From Actinocatenispora sp036503555 (lineage in GTDB: Bacteria > Actinomycetota > Actinomycetes > Mycobacteriales > Micromonosporaceae): 64,000 nucleotides of DNA. Made by a program: the position numbers and the translations under genes. Location: positions 1 to 64,000 of the forward strand of contig DASXWQ010000094.1 in assembly GCA_036503555.1 (NCBI GenBank). The letters run 5' to 3'. Numbering within the stretch: position 1 is the first letter of the stretch; every line of letters begins with the position of its first letter. Below the pieces are notes generated by a model. It was not told where the DNA came from. It made no database searches and worked only from the letters and a program-made list of their open reading frames with translations. Shown here one piece after another: positions 42,819 through 52,063 of this stretch.

Positions 42819-43655
42819 TCAGGGCGTGGCGGGCGCCGCGCTGACCGGTACGGCGTCCAGCAGGTCGCGGAACTCCGCGGCGGACGGCCGGCAGGCCGGA
42901 TCGGTGGCCAGCGCCCGGCGCAGGATCCCCAGCAGCGCCGGCGGTACGTCCGGCAGGTCCGGGACGGGCTGCCGGTAGAGCTCCACCAGCACCGCCGTCG
43001 TCGGTACGCCCGGGTCGGGCAGGCGCGGCGGGTGGCCGGCGAGCAGCGCGTACATCGTGGCGGCGAGGGAGTAGACGTCGCCGGACGGCAACGCCTCGGC
43101 CAGCTCGACGGACTCCGGCGGCGCGTACGCCGGGGTGAGCGGGTCCAGGGCCTCCGTGCCGTCCCGCTGGTCCATCAGCACGGCGAGGCCGAAGTCGGCG
43201 AGCACCGGCGTGCCGAAGCGGGTGCGGAGGATGTTGCCCGGCTTGACGTCACGGTGCAGGACGCCGGCGCTGTGCGCGGCGGACAGCGCGTCCGCGATCC
43301 GGGCGCCGATGACGCGCACCTCCTCCGGCGACGTCCGCCCCGCCCGCTCCGTGTACGACCCGGTGCACAGCTCCATCACCAGGTAGGGGTGGCCGTCGGC
43401 GCTGACCCCGGCGTCGAACAGGTCGATCACGGCCGGGTGGCCGGAGACGCGGCCGGTGGCGCGCGCCTCGTACCGGAAGCGGCGGCGGTCCGGCTCGGTG
43501 TCCAGGGTCCGGTTGTCGACCTTGACGGCGACGGCGCGGCCGACGGTCGGCTGGTCGGCCCGGTAGACCGTGGAGCAGCTCCCGTACGCGATGGGGACGA
43601 GGCCCGTGAGGTTCGGCCCCAGGTCGGGGGGATCCGGCAGGGGATTCATCGACAT
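42819..43655 (-). CDS. Ser/Thr protein kinase, small soluble
   Basis: This 278-residue Hanks-type kinase has AVKVD (ATP-anchoring Lys), HRDVKPGNI (catalytic loop), ADFGLA (Mg binding) and YAPPE for the APE motif. The glycine-rich loop is degenerate (AYGSCSTVY, only the middle Gly kept), which occurs in some actinobacterial kinases but may reduce activity. There is no membrane helix or PASTA domain. ATG 43655 follows GGGAGGAATCG. It is coded just after the cyclase gene on the same strand, 143 nt away. Confidence 0.9.
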   Translation of the reverse strand: MSMNPLPDPPDLGPNLTGLVPIAYGSCSTVYRADQPTVGRAVAVKVDNRTLDTEPDRRRFRYEARATGRVSGHPAVIDLFDAGVSADGHPYLVMELCTGSYTERAGRTSPEEVRVIGARIADALSAAHSAGVLHRDVKPGNILRTRFGTPVLADFGLAVLMDQRDGTEALDPLTPAYAPPESVELAEALPSGDVYSLAATMYALLAGHPPRLPDPGVPTTAVLVELYRQPVPDLPDVPPALLGILRRALATDPACRPSAAEFRDLLDAVPVSAAPATP

Positions 43656-43798
43656 CACCGATTCCTCCCGCGCCGTCTGGGTTTCCACTCGCCGTCCGAG
43701 CCTACGCCGGGCCACCGACGTTCCGATGTCACGAATCCGTCAGGCCCGGGGCACGCCAGGCAGCGTACGGGTCGGCGACCCGCCGCGCACCCCTCGAA

Positions 43799-46700
43799 TC
43801 AGGCTCCGACCTCGGCCAACAGCGCATCGGCGCCCGGCCGGTCGGCCGTCTGCTCCGTCGCGTACGCGGCGTCGACGGCACGGCGCGCGGCGACCCCGGC
43901 GGCGTCCGCGTCACCGTCCGCGGACAGCGCCTTCGCCAGCGCCCAGTACGCCAGGACGGTGCTGCGGACGTCCTCGGCCGGCGCGTCGACGGCGGACCGG
44001 GCCCGGCTCACCGCGTCACCGGTCCGGCCGGCGCACAGCAGCGCCAGCGCGTGTACCGATCCGGCCTGCCGGCGGGACAGCAGCAGTGCCGGCCGCTCCG
44101 GGTCCTTGTCGACCTCGTCGAGCAGCGCCAGCGCCTCCGGCAGGTCACCCTGCGCCCGCCGCGCCTCCGCCAGCAGTACCGTCGGGCCGACCCGCGCCGC
44201 GTCGAGCACGTCGTACGGCTCGACCAGGTCGAGCGTGGCCCGCGCGTCGCGCTCGGCCGCCACCGGGTCGGAGCGGTCGAGCTGGCAGAACCCGCGGATC
44301 GTCCGCGCCATGCCGAGCAGCAGCGGATGGCTGGCCTTCTCGCCGAACCGCTCCGCCTCGGTGAGCAGGTCGACGGCCCGGTCGGTCTCGCCCCGGCCGC
44401 GGGCCACCATCGCCCGGGCGACCAGCGCCAGGCCGCGGCCCCAGTCCTCGCCCATCACCTCGAAGTCCCGGTACGCCCGCTCCGCGGCGCGCTCCGCCTC
44501 GCCCAGCCGGCCCAGCTCGGCCGCGGCGAACGCGGCGACGCTGCGCAGCGTACCCACGGCCCAGGTGTCGCCGACCCGCTCACCGAACGGCAGGAACGCG
44601 CGCGCCAGCCCGTCCGCCTCGGTGAGCCGCCCGGCCAGCAGCCGACCGAACGCGGTGGTCCCGCGTACCCAGGTGCGGCCGGTGTCGTCGTCCAGCTCGG
44701 CGAACAGCTTCGCGGCCCGGCCGAGTGCCGCGTCCGCACCGGCGAAGTCGCCGCGGCTGGTCGTCACCCAGGCCAGGTGCTGCAACGCCCACGCCTGGTT
44801 GCGCTTGTCGTCCGCCTGCACCGACACCCGGTACGCCTGCGCGATGGCCTCCTCGGCCTCCACGAACCGGCCCGACAGGTAGTCGCTCATGCCCAGCTTG
44901 CACAGCGTCGCCGCCCGTTGCTGCGGCAGGTCGGCGCTCTCCGCCGCCTGCAACGCCGCCTGCCACGAGGCGCGCGCCTGCTCCCGGTTGCCGAGCGTCC
45001 GGTACGCGTCGCCGGCCAGCAGCAGCCCGTCGATCCGCACCGGGTCACTGATCGCCGCGGCGGAGACCTCCTCGGCCTCCGCCCGCGCGTCCCCCGCCCG
45101 GCCCAGCTGCAACAGCGCCCGGGCCCGGACCAGCCGGTCCGCGGCCGGCAGGCTGCCCCCACCGGTACCGCCGGCGACCCGCGCGGCGCGGCCGGCCAGC
45201 TCGACGGTACGGCTGGGCTCGCCGTCGGACAGGGCCCGCGCCGCCATCCGGGACAGCGCCGCGGCGCCCAGCGGCGCCACCGACCGGGCGTCGGCGTCGT
45301 CCCGCAGTCCCACCTCGTCCGCCAGCAGCACGGCCTTCTCGGCGTGCTCGGCGACGAACGCGTCGTCCCCGCCGACCTCGCCGTCGAGCGGCCCGTACGT
45401 CGACTCGGAGTGCACCCGGTGCGACGCCCACCGCGCCAGCCGCGCGTGCCGGTCCGCCAGGTCCGTCTTCCCGATCCCCGCGTACGCCGCCTCGCGCATC
45501 AGCGGCGTCGCGAACGTGTACTCGTCCCGGCCGGCCCGGCGCAGCATGTTGCGCGCGACCAGGTCGTCCAGCGCCTTGTCCAGGTCCGCCTCGGTCAGCG
45601 TCGGCGACAGCGACGCCAGCGCCGGCGTGGGTACGGTGTCGCCGACGACCGCGGCGTCCCGCAGCACCGACCGGGCGGTCGCGCTCAGCGCGTCGATACG
45701 CGCCGCGAGCACCGCGGCCAGGTCCCGGGACAGCAGCCGGCCGCCCAGCGAACCGTCGGCCAGCGACCAGCTCAGCCGCTCCTCGTCCGCCGGCTCGGCG
45801 TCCTCGACCAGCCGGCCGCGCTCCATCAGCAGCGTCACCAGCTCGGCCAGGTAGAACGGGTTGCCCTGGGCGGTGGCGAGCAGGCGACCCTCGTCGCCGA
45901 GCCCCAGCCGCCCACCCCCCAGGTACGCCCGGAGCAACCGGCCCGCGTCCTCGCCGCGCAGCGGCGGGAGCTGCGCCAGCTCGGCGTCCGAGATCCGGGA
46001 CAGCAGTCCGGCGGTACGGGTCAGCTCGGGCCGGCCCATCAGCAGCACCAGCACCGGCCCGGCCAGCCGGGAGATCATCGCGCCGAGCGCCTGCAGCGTC
46101 TCGCCCGTCGCGTCGTGCGCGTCGTCCACGATGACCACCAGCGGCGACTCGGCGGCCAGCAGGTTCAGCAGGTCCGCGACCGCGGCCGGTACCGCCTCGC
46201 CGGTGTCGCCGGTGCCCGTCGGGCGTTCCAGCCGGCCGGGCAGCTCGCCGTGGCCGAGCAGCGCCAGCAGCAGGTCGACCGGGAGCCGGGGCGTGTCGGC
46301 GGGCTGCTTCGCGGCCAGCCGGTTCAGCCGGACCTGGGCGGTGGACCGGGTGGCGCCGCGGTGGTTGCCGTCCTCCCGGGACAGCCCGGCCGCCTGCCGG
46401 ACCAGATCCGCCAGCGGGGCCAGTCGCCGCCGCTCGCCGTACGCCTCGCAGCGGACCGACAGCACCCGCGCGCCGTGCTCCGCCGCCCGCCGGCCCGCCT
46501 CCGCCGCGAACCGCGACTTGCCGACACCCGCCTCCGCCGTCATCACCAGTACGCGGGGCTGGCCGCGGTCGATCACCTCGTTGAGCCGGCCGTCGAACCG
46601 GCCCGCCTCCGGCTCACGCCCGATGAACGGCGCCTCGTCACCCAGACCCGACCGGGTGCCCGGCGCGTCCCGCAGCCCGAGCAGCTCGTACGTCTCGACC

Positions 46701-47314
46701 GGCTCGCGCTTTCCCTTGAGCCGCAACGGAGGCAGCCGCCGCCACGCGGCCCGCTGCCGGGTCGCGTGGTAGGTCGTCGACCCCGCGTACACGGTGCCGA
46801 CCTGGGCGGCGTCGGCCAGCCGGGCCGCCGTGTTCACGGCGTCGCCGATCACCGTGTATTCCAGGTTGGCCTGCACGCCGGCGACGACCGTGCCGGTGTT
46901 CAGCCCGACCCGCAGCCCCAGCGGTACGCCGCCGCCCTGCTCGGCGTCGAGCACCCGGCGCACGGCGCGCTGCATCGCGAGCGCCGCCCGTACCGCGCGG
47001 TCCGGGTCGTCCTCGTGCGCGACCGGGGCGCCGAACACGGCCATGATCCCGTCGCCGGTCAGCTTGTCCACGTGCCCGCCGAACGTGGTGACCGCGCCCG
47101 CGAACGCCGCCAGCACCCGGTCGGTGACCGAGCTGACCCGCTCCGGGTCCAGGTCCTCCGACCAGGCGGTGAAATCGGACAGGTCGCCGAACAGGACGGT
47201 GACCACGCGCCGCTCCGTCAACGGGACGGTCGCCACGTTGGGCAGCCGGCTACCGCAGTGATGGCAGTAGCGGGCGCCGGGTACGGCGACGGTTCCGCAG
47301 ACAGGACAGGTCAC
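43799..47314 (-). CDS. Class III adenylate/guanylate cyclase fused to AAA ATPase and TPR domains
   Basis: This 1171-residue signalling protein starts with a zinc ribbon (Cys3, Cys6, Cys17, Cys20). A cyclase domain follows (about 35-200): VTVLFGDLSDF and KLTGDGIMAVFG give the two metal Asp and the purine Lys; YTVIGDAVNTAARL gives the class IIIb Thr and the transition-state Asn and Arg. Next is an AAA-type ATPase (TAEAGVGKSRFAAE, VVIVDDAHDAT) and TPR-like helices to the C terminus. All catalytic residues are present, so it should make cAMP (or cGMP). GTG 47314 overlaps the MBL-fold gene's stop. Confidence 0.93.
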   Translation of the reverse strand: MTCPVCGTVAVPGARYCHHCGSRLPNVATVPLTERRVVTVLFGDLSDFTAWSEDLDPERVSSVTDRVLAAFAGAVTTFGGHVDKLTGDGIMAVFGAPVAHEDDPDRAVRAALAMQRAVRRVLDAEQGGGVPLGLRVGLNTGTVVAGVQANLEYTVIGDAVNTAARLADAAQVGTVYAGSTTYHATRQRAAWRRLPPLRLKGKREPVETYELLGLRDAPGTRSGLGDEAPFIGREPEAGRFDGRLNEVIDRGQPRVLVMTAEAGVGKSRFAAEAGRRAAEHGARVLSVRCEAYGERRRLAPLADLVRQAAGLSREDGNHRGATRSTAQVRLNRLAAKQPADTPRLPVDLLLALLGHGELPGRLERPTGTGDTGEAVPAAVADLLNLLAAESPLVVIVDDAHDATGETLQALGAMISRLAGPVLVLLMGRPELTRTAGLLSRISDAELAQLPPLRGEDAGRLLRAYLGGGRLGLGDEGRLLATAQGNPFYLAELVTLLMERGRLVEDAEPADEERLSWSLADGSLGGRLLSRDLAAVLAARIDALSATARSVLRDAAVVGDTVPTPALASLSPTLTEADLDKALDDLVARNMLRRAGRDEYTFATPLMREAAYAGIGKTDLADRHARLARWASHRVHSESTYGPLDGEVGGDDAFVAEHAEKAVLLADEVGLRDDADARSVAPLGAAALSRMAARALSDGEPSRTVELAGRAARVAGGTGGGSLPAADRLVRARALLQLGRAGDARAEAEEVSAAAISDPVRIDGLLLAGDAYRTLGNREQARASWQAALQAAESADLPQQRAATLCKLGMSDYLSGRFVEAEEAIAQAYRVSVQADDKRNQAWALQHLAWVTTSRGDFAGADAALGRAAKLFAELDDDTGRTWVRGTTAFGRLLAGRLTEADGLARAFLPFGERVGDTWAVGTLRSVAAFAAAELGRLGEAERAAERAYRDFEVMGEDWGRGLALVARAMVARGRGETDRAVDLLTEAERFGEKASHPLLLGMARTIRGFCQLDRSDPVAAERDARATLDLVEPYDVLDAARVGPTVLLAEARRAQGDLPEALALLDEVDKDPERPALLLSRRQAGSVHALALLCAGRTGDAVSRARSAVDAPAEDVRSTVLAYWALAKALSADGDADAAGVAARRAVDAAYATEQTADRPGADALLAEVGA

Positions 47315-48159
47315 GTGCGGTCCAACGGCTCGGGGTGCACGCCGTGTTCCCGGTCACGCAGGTACGCGAGCTGTGCGCGCACCGTCAGCTCCGCCGCCGG
47401 CCGTACGCCGGGGGCGACGTCCGGATAGACCCGGTCCACCACCTCGCCGACGTCGGACGCGCCCGCGGCGAGCGCGGACCGTACCTGGTCGAGGCGGGCG
47501 GTGCGGTGGTCGAGGTAGAAGCCGGCCGCGGCGCCGCAGTCGGCGAGCGCCGGCCCGTGGCCCGGCAGCATCGGCACCGGACCCAGCTCGCGCAGCCGCC
47601 GCAGGCTGTCCAGGTACGCCCCGAGATCGCCGTCCGGCCACATCACCACCGCCGTGCCGGCGCCGAGCACGGTGTCGCCGGTCAGCACACCGGTCGTCGT
47701 ACCGTCGGTGACCAGCAGGCAGACCGAGTCGCGGGTGTGCCCCGGCGTCGCCAGCACCACGATCCGCAGCCCCGCCTCCGCCAGCACGTCCCCGTCCGCC
47801 AGTACGTCGTCCGACCGGGCCGGGTCCGCGGCGAGCACCCGGGTCGGCGCCAGCTCGCGGAACCGCGGCAGGCCCTCGACGTGATCCGGGTGGCCGTGCG
47901 TGACCAGGGTCAGCGCCGGGCGCTCCGCCGCCAGTGTCGCCAGGTGCGCCTCGTCCGCCGGGCCCGGATCGACCACCACGCAGGTGTCGGCGCCGGGCGC
48001 GCGCAGCACCCACGAGTTGGTACCGGTGAGGGTCATCGGGCCCGGATTCGGCGCGCGATGCAGGGTCGCCCAGTCGGGCAGATCGGACAGAACGCCGCTG
48101 GCCGGGTCGGTCAGTCGGACCCCCACGCGGGGGCCGACCGTACGATCCTCCGTGCCCAC
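47311..48159 (-). CDS. Metallo-beta-lactamase fold hydrolase
   Basis: This roughly 282-residue MBL-fold hydrolase has the metal motif THGHPDH, VLATPGHT, LTGDTVL and LPGHGPAL. It resembles LACTB2-like or glyoxalase-II-like enzymes and by position corresponds to Rv3677c. The start is uncertain: GTG 48159 is used and a later GTG is possible, since no ribosome binding site is clear. The downstream cyclase is translationally coupled (GTGA). The 179 nt between it and the RidA gene show no other gene. Confidence 0.88.
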   Translation of the reverse strand: MGTEDRTVGPRVGVRLTDPASGVLSDLPDWATLHRAPNPGPMTLTGTNSWVLRAPGADTCVVVDPGPADEAHLATLAAERPALTLVTHGHPDHVEGLPRFRELAPTRVLAADPARSDDVLADGDVLAEAGLRIVVLATPGHTRDSVCLLVTDGTTTGVLTGDTVLGAGTAVVMWPDGDLGAYLDSLRRLRELGPVPMLPGHGPALADCGAAAGFYLDHRTARLDQVRSALAAGASDVGEVVDRVYPDVAPGVRPAAELTVRAQLAYLRDREHGVHPEPLDRT

Positions 48160-48338
48160 GGCAGTGATCGTACGGCTCGACGGGCCGTTCACCCACAGGC
48201 CCGTCCGACATCCGTCATCCCGACGGCCGATCCGCCTTGTTTTCTTCCCGAAATACCGGACGGGACCGCCGATCCCGGCGGTCACCCGCGGCCACACCGC
48301 CGCCAATTCGAGACATCGGCGGCGGCGGTCAGGACCTC

Positions 48339-48797
48339 TCAGGCGACGCGGACGATCAGCTCGACCTCGACCGGCGTACCCTTCGGCAGCTCGGCGACAC
48401 CGACCGCGCTTCGCGCGTGCTGCCCGGTGGTACCGAAGACGGCGGCGAGCAGCTCGCTCGCGCCGTTGATCACCGCGGGCTGGTCGGTGAAGCCCGGCGC
48501 CGAGGCGACGAACCCGGTCACCTTGACGACCTGGCGTACCGCGTCGAGGTCGACGACGGAGGCGATCGCGGCGAGACCGTTCAGCGCGCAGACCCGCGCC
48601 AGCGCGGTCGCCTGCTCGGTCGTGACCTCGGCGCCGACCTTGCCGGTGGCCGGCAGCTCACCGGCGACGAACGGCAGCTGACCCGACACGTACACGTGGT
48701 CACCGTCGACGAGGGCCGGCACGTACGCCGCGACCGGCGCGGCGACCTCCGGCAGCGTCAGACCCAGCTCGGCGAGCCGGTCGGCCACCGTACCCAT
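48339..48797 (-). CDS. RidA family (YjgF/YER057c) protein
   Basis: This 152-residue protein is a RidA-like enamine/imine deaminase, which detoxifies reactive intermediates from PLP enzymes. Typical segments are HVYVSGQLPF, EQATALARVCALNGLAAI and LPKGTPVEVELI. By position it corresponds to Rv3678c. ATG 48797 overlaps the preceding small gene's stop as TGATG, which fixes the start. Threonine dehydratase-like enzymes, a source of RidA substrates, are coded elsewhere in the window. Confidence 0.93.
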   Translation of the reverse strand: MGTVADRLAELGLTLPEVAAPVAAYVPALVDGDHVYVSGQLPFVAGELPATGKVGAEVTTEQATALARVCALNGLAAIASVVDLDAVRQVVKVTGFVASAPGFTDQPAVINGASELLAAVFGTTGQHARSAVGVAELPKGTPVEVELIVRVA

Positions 48798-48958
48798 CAG
48801 GACTGCTCCACGGGACGCTTGAGGTACGCGACGAGGCTCTCCGGGTTCGGCCCCGGGATCACCGCGACCAGCTCCCACCCGTCGGAGCCCCAGTTGTCCA
48901 GGATCTGCTTGGTGGCGTGTACCAGCAGCGGCACCGTCTGGTATTCCCATTTCTGCAT
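48797..48958 (-). CDS. DUF4177 family small protein, 53 residues
   Basis: This 53-residue protein reads MQKWEYQTVPLL then LDNWGSDGWELVAVIPGP and ends LKRPVEQS, the DUF4177 pattern. Its stop overlaps the RidA start (TGATG), so the two are coupled. An equivalent small gene sits at this spot in mycobacteria (Rv3678A). Function unknown. Confidence 0.88.
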   Translation of the reverse strand: MQKWEYQTVPLLVHATKQILDNWGSDGWELVAVIPGPNPESLVAYLKRPVEQS

Positions 48959-49038
48959 GGCGCCAGCCTAAGAGGTCCGTCGGCCGCCACGGGCGCGCGG
49001 GCCGTACGTCGTCGCGCCGAGAGCTTAGGGTGTGGACC

Positions 49039-49134
49039 ATGACCGCCGACGCACCGTCCGCCGACGCACCCCGTCCCGCGGAGGCGGCAGCAGACACCGC
49101 CGACGCACTCCGCTCCGCGGAGGCCGGGCGATGA
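49039..49134 (+). CDS. Possible 31-residue frame upstream of a membrane protein
   Basis: An ATG frame of 31 codons made of imperfect repeats (ADAPSADAPRPAEAA and SAEAGR) ends in TGA overlapping the next ATG (ATGA). The low-complexity composition suggests it may be an unstable leader or not coding at all. No good ribosome binding site precedes it. Confidence 0.25.
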   Translation: MTADAPSADAPRPAEAAADTADALRSAEAGR

Positions 49135-49625
49135 GCGTGCCGTACCCGGCGCCGCAGCCACCGGCGCCCAGCCGTGTCCGTACCCGGGGCGGCACGGTCA
49201 CCATCGTCGTACTCGTCGGCGTGATCCTGCTGTGCCTCGGGCTCGGCACCACCGGGTACGTGCTCGTCGGGCGGGTGCCGGCGGGCGCGGACAGCCCGAC
49301 GGCCGCGGCGAGCGGCCTGCTCGACGCCGTGTTCAACAAGCAGGACGCCGACACCGCCGGGCAGTACGTGTGCGCCGAGCAGCGCGACGCGGACGCCGTC
49401 AAGCAGCTCATCACCGAGGCCGCCCGCTACCAGGGGCCGGGCGCGGGCGTCACCTGGACGACGCCGAAGGAGACCAGCCGCAAGGACGACAAGGCGACGG
49501 TCACCGCCACGCTCACGTTGAAGCGCGAGGTCGACGGCCAGAGCCAGCAGGCCGAGTCGGACTGGCAGTTCCAGACCGTCGACGAGCACGGCTGGCGGGT
49601 CTGCTCGATCCGTACCGGGCGCTGA
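49131..49625 (+). CDS. Membrane-anchored protein with DUF4878/lumenal-type fold
   Basis: This 164-residue protein has a Pro-rich cytoplasmic start, one helix (TIVVLVGVILLCLGLGTTGY), and an extracytoplasmic domain (SPTAAASGLLDAVFNKQDAD through WQFQTVDEHGWRVC) of the NTF2-like/DUF4878 type. Two Cys residues (YVCAEQ, WRVCSI) could form a disulfide. ATG 49131 follows GGAGG. It precedes the ArsA-like ATPases; whether it works with them is unknown. Confidence 0.78.
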   Translation: MSVPYPAPQPPAPSRVRTRGGTVTIVVLVGVILLCLGLGTTGYVLVGRVPAGADSPTAAASGLLDAVFNKQDADTAGQYVCAEQRDADAVKQLITEAARYQGPGAGVTWTTPKETSRKDDKATVTATLTLKREVDGQSQQAESDWQFQTVDEHGWRVCSIRTGR

Positions 49626-49679
49626 ACCGGGGCGGCACGTCGCCGGGTGCGCCCGGATCCCGCGGGTACCCTCGGCAGC

Positions 49680-50681
49680 GTGCCGCGACCACGCCAGAGT
49701 TCCGGGTCGCCCGCTGGCCGGGGCTGGCCGCGGGCCCGGCTGCATGTGGTGACCGGCAAGGGCGGCACCGGCAAGACCACCGTCGCGGGCGCCCTGGCGC
49801 TCGCACTCGCCGCCGAGGGCCGGCGCACGCTGGTGGTCGAGGTCGAGGGCCGGCAGAGCCTGGCGCAGCTGTTCGACACCCCGCCCCTGCCGTACGAGGA
49901 GCGCCGTATCGCGGTCGCCCCCGGCGGCGGCGAGGTGCGCGCGCTCGCGGTCGACGTCGAGGAGGCGCTCCTCGACTACCTCGACATGTTCTACCGGCTG
50001 GGTGGCGCCGGCCGGGCGCTGCAACGGCTCGGCGCGGTCGACTTCGCCACCACGATCGCGCCGGGGCTGCGCGACGTACTCCTGACCGGCAAGGTCAAGG
50101 AGGCCGTCACCCGGACGACGAAGAGTGGCGACCGCACCCGGGCGTACGACGCGGTCGTGCTGGACGCGCCGCCGACCGGCCGGATCGCCCGTTTCCTCAA
50201 CGTCACCGCGGAGACCGCGAAGCTGGCGAAGGTCGGGCCGATCAAGACGCAGAGCGAGGGCGTCTCGGCGATCCTGCGGTCCCCGATGACCGCGGTACAC
50301 GTGGTCACGTTGCTGGAGGAGATGCCCGTCCAGGAGACGGCGGACGCCACCGCCGAGCTGGCCGGGCTGGGCCTGCCGGTCGGCGCGGTCATCGTCAACA
50401 GCACCCGCCCGCCGCTGCTGACCGGCCGGGTCACGCAGGCGGAGCTGCGCCGCGGGCTGGTCGCCGCGGGCCTGCCCACCGACCGTACGACGGTCGCCGG
50501 GCTCGCCGCCGAGGCCGCCGCGTACCGGACGCGGCTGGCGCTGGAGTCCCGTCTCCGCGACGAGCTGACGGGGCTCGGCCACCTCATGCTCGAACTCCCG
50601 CTCATCCCCGACGGCGTCGACCTCTCCGGGCTGTACGCGCTGGCCGCGACCCTGACCAGGCAGGGGGTCGCCGCCCCATGA
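49680..50681 (+). CDS. ArsA/GET3-like anion-transporting ATPase 1
   Basis: This 333-residue P-loop ATPase has the deviant Walker A GKGGTGKTTVAG and VVLDAPPTG as the switch II region. It matches actinobacterial ArsA-related ATPases paired as in Rv3679-Rv3680. In mycobacteria these have been reported to work together; a direct role in arsenite efflux is unlikely since no ArsB is present. GTG 49680 is used; another GTG at 49647 is possible. It overlaps the second ATPase by 4 nt. Confidence 0.92.
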   Translation: MPRPRQSSGSPAGRGWPRARLHVVTGKGGTGKTTVAGALALALAAEGRRTLVVEVEGRQSLAQLFDTPPLPYEERRIAVAPGGGEVRALAVDVEEALLDYLDMFYRLGGAGRALQRLGAVDFATTIAPGLRDVLLTGKVKEAVTRTTKSGDRTRAYDAVVLDAPPTGRIARFLNVTAETAKLAKVGPIKTQSEGVSAILRSPMTAVHVVTLLEEMPVQETADATAELAGLGLPVGAVIVNSTRPPLLTGRVTQAELRRGLVAAGLPTDRTTVAGLAAEAAAYRTRLALESRLRDELTGLGHLMLELPLIPDGVDLSGLYALAATLTRQGVAAP

Positions 50682-51853
50682 GCGAGCGAGTGGGGGATGC
50701 CGACGGCGCGGTGTCGAGCCGGCCCGCGGGTTCACCCGGGCTGGACATCGACGCGGTCGTCACCGACCCATCGATCCGGATCGTCGTGTGCTGCGGCGCG
50801 GGCGGGGTCGGGAAGACCACGACGGCGGCGGCGCTGGCGTTGCGGGCCGCGGAGGCCGGCCGGCGTACGGTCGTGCTGACGATCGACCCGGCGCGCCGGC
50901 TGGCCCAGTCGATGGGCCTGACCGAGCTGGACAACTCGCCCCGTCCGGTGCCGGACGTGGACGCCGCGAACGGCGGCGAGCTGCACGCGATGATGCTCGA
51001 CATGAAACGCACCTTCGACGAGGTGGTGCTCGCGCACACCGACCCGGCGAAGGCGGCGGAGATCTTCGCGAACCCGTTCTACCAGGCCATGTCGTCCACG
51101 TTCGCGGGGACGCAGGAGTACATGGCGATGGAGAAGCTGAGCCAGCTGCGCGCCACGGACCGCTGGGACCTGATCGTCGTGGACACCCCGCCGTCGCGCT
51201 CCGCGCTGGACTTCCTGGACGCCCCGCAGCACCTGGCGAAGTTCCTGGACGGCCGGATGCTGCGGCTGCTGCTGGTCCCGGCGCGTACCGGCGGGCGCAG
51301 CGTGCTGCGGCTGATGACGGCGTCGTTCTCGCTGGTCGGGCGGGCGTTCACGCGGGTGTTGGGCACGGAGCTGATCTCGGACGTGTCGACGTTCGTGTCG
51401 TCGCTGGATTCGACGTTCGGCGGCTTCCGGCAGCGCGCCGAGCGTACGTACCGGGTGCTCCAGGCGAAGGAAACCGCTTTCCTGTTGGTGGCGGCGCCCG
51501 AGCCGGACGCGATCCGAGAGGCGACGTACTTCGCCGAGCGGCTGGCCTCGGACCGGATGCCGCTGCACGGCCTCGTCCTCAACCGGGTACACGAGGTGGC
51601 CGCGCCCGCGCTGTCGGTCGAGCGCAGCCTCGGCGCCGCCGAGTCCCTGCCGGACGACCTCGGCACCACCGCCGCGGTACTCCGCATCCACGCCGCCCTG
51701 CGCCGCCAGGTCGAGCGGGAGCGGCAGGTCGCCGACCGCTTCACGCACGCCCACCCGGCCGTACCGATGGCCGCGGTGCCGGCGATGGCCGAGGACGTAC
51801 ACGACCTGGCCGGGCTGCGTGCGGTCGGCGACGCGCTCGCCGACGCGCACTGA
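50678..51853 (+). CDS. ArsA/GET3-like anion-transporting ATPase 2
   Basis: This 391-residue P-loop ATPase has CGAGGVGKTTTAAA, TIDPARRLAQ and VVDTPPSRSALDFLD, the ArsA/GET3 signatures. It pairs with the upstream ATPase as in Rv3680. The ATG at 50678 overlaps the first ATPase stop (ATGA), fixing the start and implying a heteromer. A terminator follows the stop. Confidence 0.93.
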   Translation: MSERVGDADGAVSSRPAGSPGLDIDAVVTDPSIRIVVCCGAGGVGKTTTAAALALRAAEAGRRTVVLTIDPARRLAQSMGLTELDNSPRPVPDVDAANGGELHAMMLDMKRTFDEVVLAHTDPAKAAEIFANPFYQAMSSTFAGTQEYMAMEKLSQLRATDRWDLIVVDTPPSRSALDFLDAPQHLAKFLDGRMLRLLLVPARTGGRSVLRLMTASFSLVGRAFTRVLGTELISDVSTFVSSLDSTFGGFRQRAERTYRVLQAKETAFLLVAAPEPDAIREATYFAERLASDRMPLHGLVLNRVHEVAAPALSVERSLGAAESLPDDLGTTAAVLRIHAALRRQVERERQVADRFTHAHPAVPMAAVPAMAEDVHDLAGLRAVGDALADAH

Positions 51854-51873
51854 GCCGGACCCCGGACACGAAG

Positions 51874-51900
51874 CGCCCGGCCGGGTGGCCCGGCCGGGCG
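51874..51900 (+). terminator. Strong hairpin terminator after the ArsA-like genes
   Basis: A perfect 12-bp stem (CGCCCGGCCGGG / CCCGGCCGGGCG, 3-nt loop) lies 21 nt after the stop. Confidence 0.85.
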
Positions 51901-52063
51901 TCGTGGTGCCTTGTCGTGTCGGCCGCCGGGTGGCAGCTCCGTCGTCCGTAACGTTTCCCCCCGTACGGACCGGTGTGGTTCGCGCCCGACACGATCTCCG
52001 GTGTGTCCCCCGCCGTACCGGTCGGCGCCGAGTCGTACGCTCAGCGACCGCCGATGCGGCCTG

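Noticed and set aside
44051..47428. 1125-codon plus-strand frame opposite the cyclase gene
   Set aside because: Arg/Pro/Gln-rich low-complexity translation, no motif, and it lies opposite a protein with complete catalytic sites.
49131..51853. Arsenic-resistance operon
   Set aside because: Two ArsA-like ATPases are present, but no ArsB/ACR3, ArsC, ArsD or ArsR gene is nearby; the context is the Rv3679-Rv3680-like pair.
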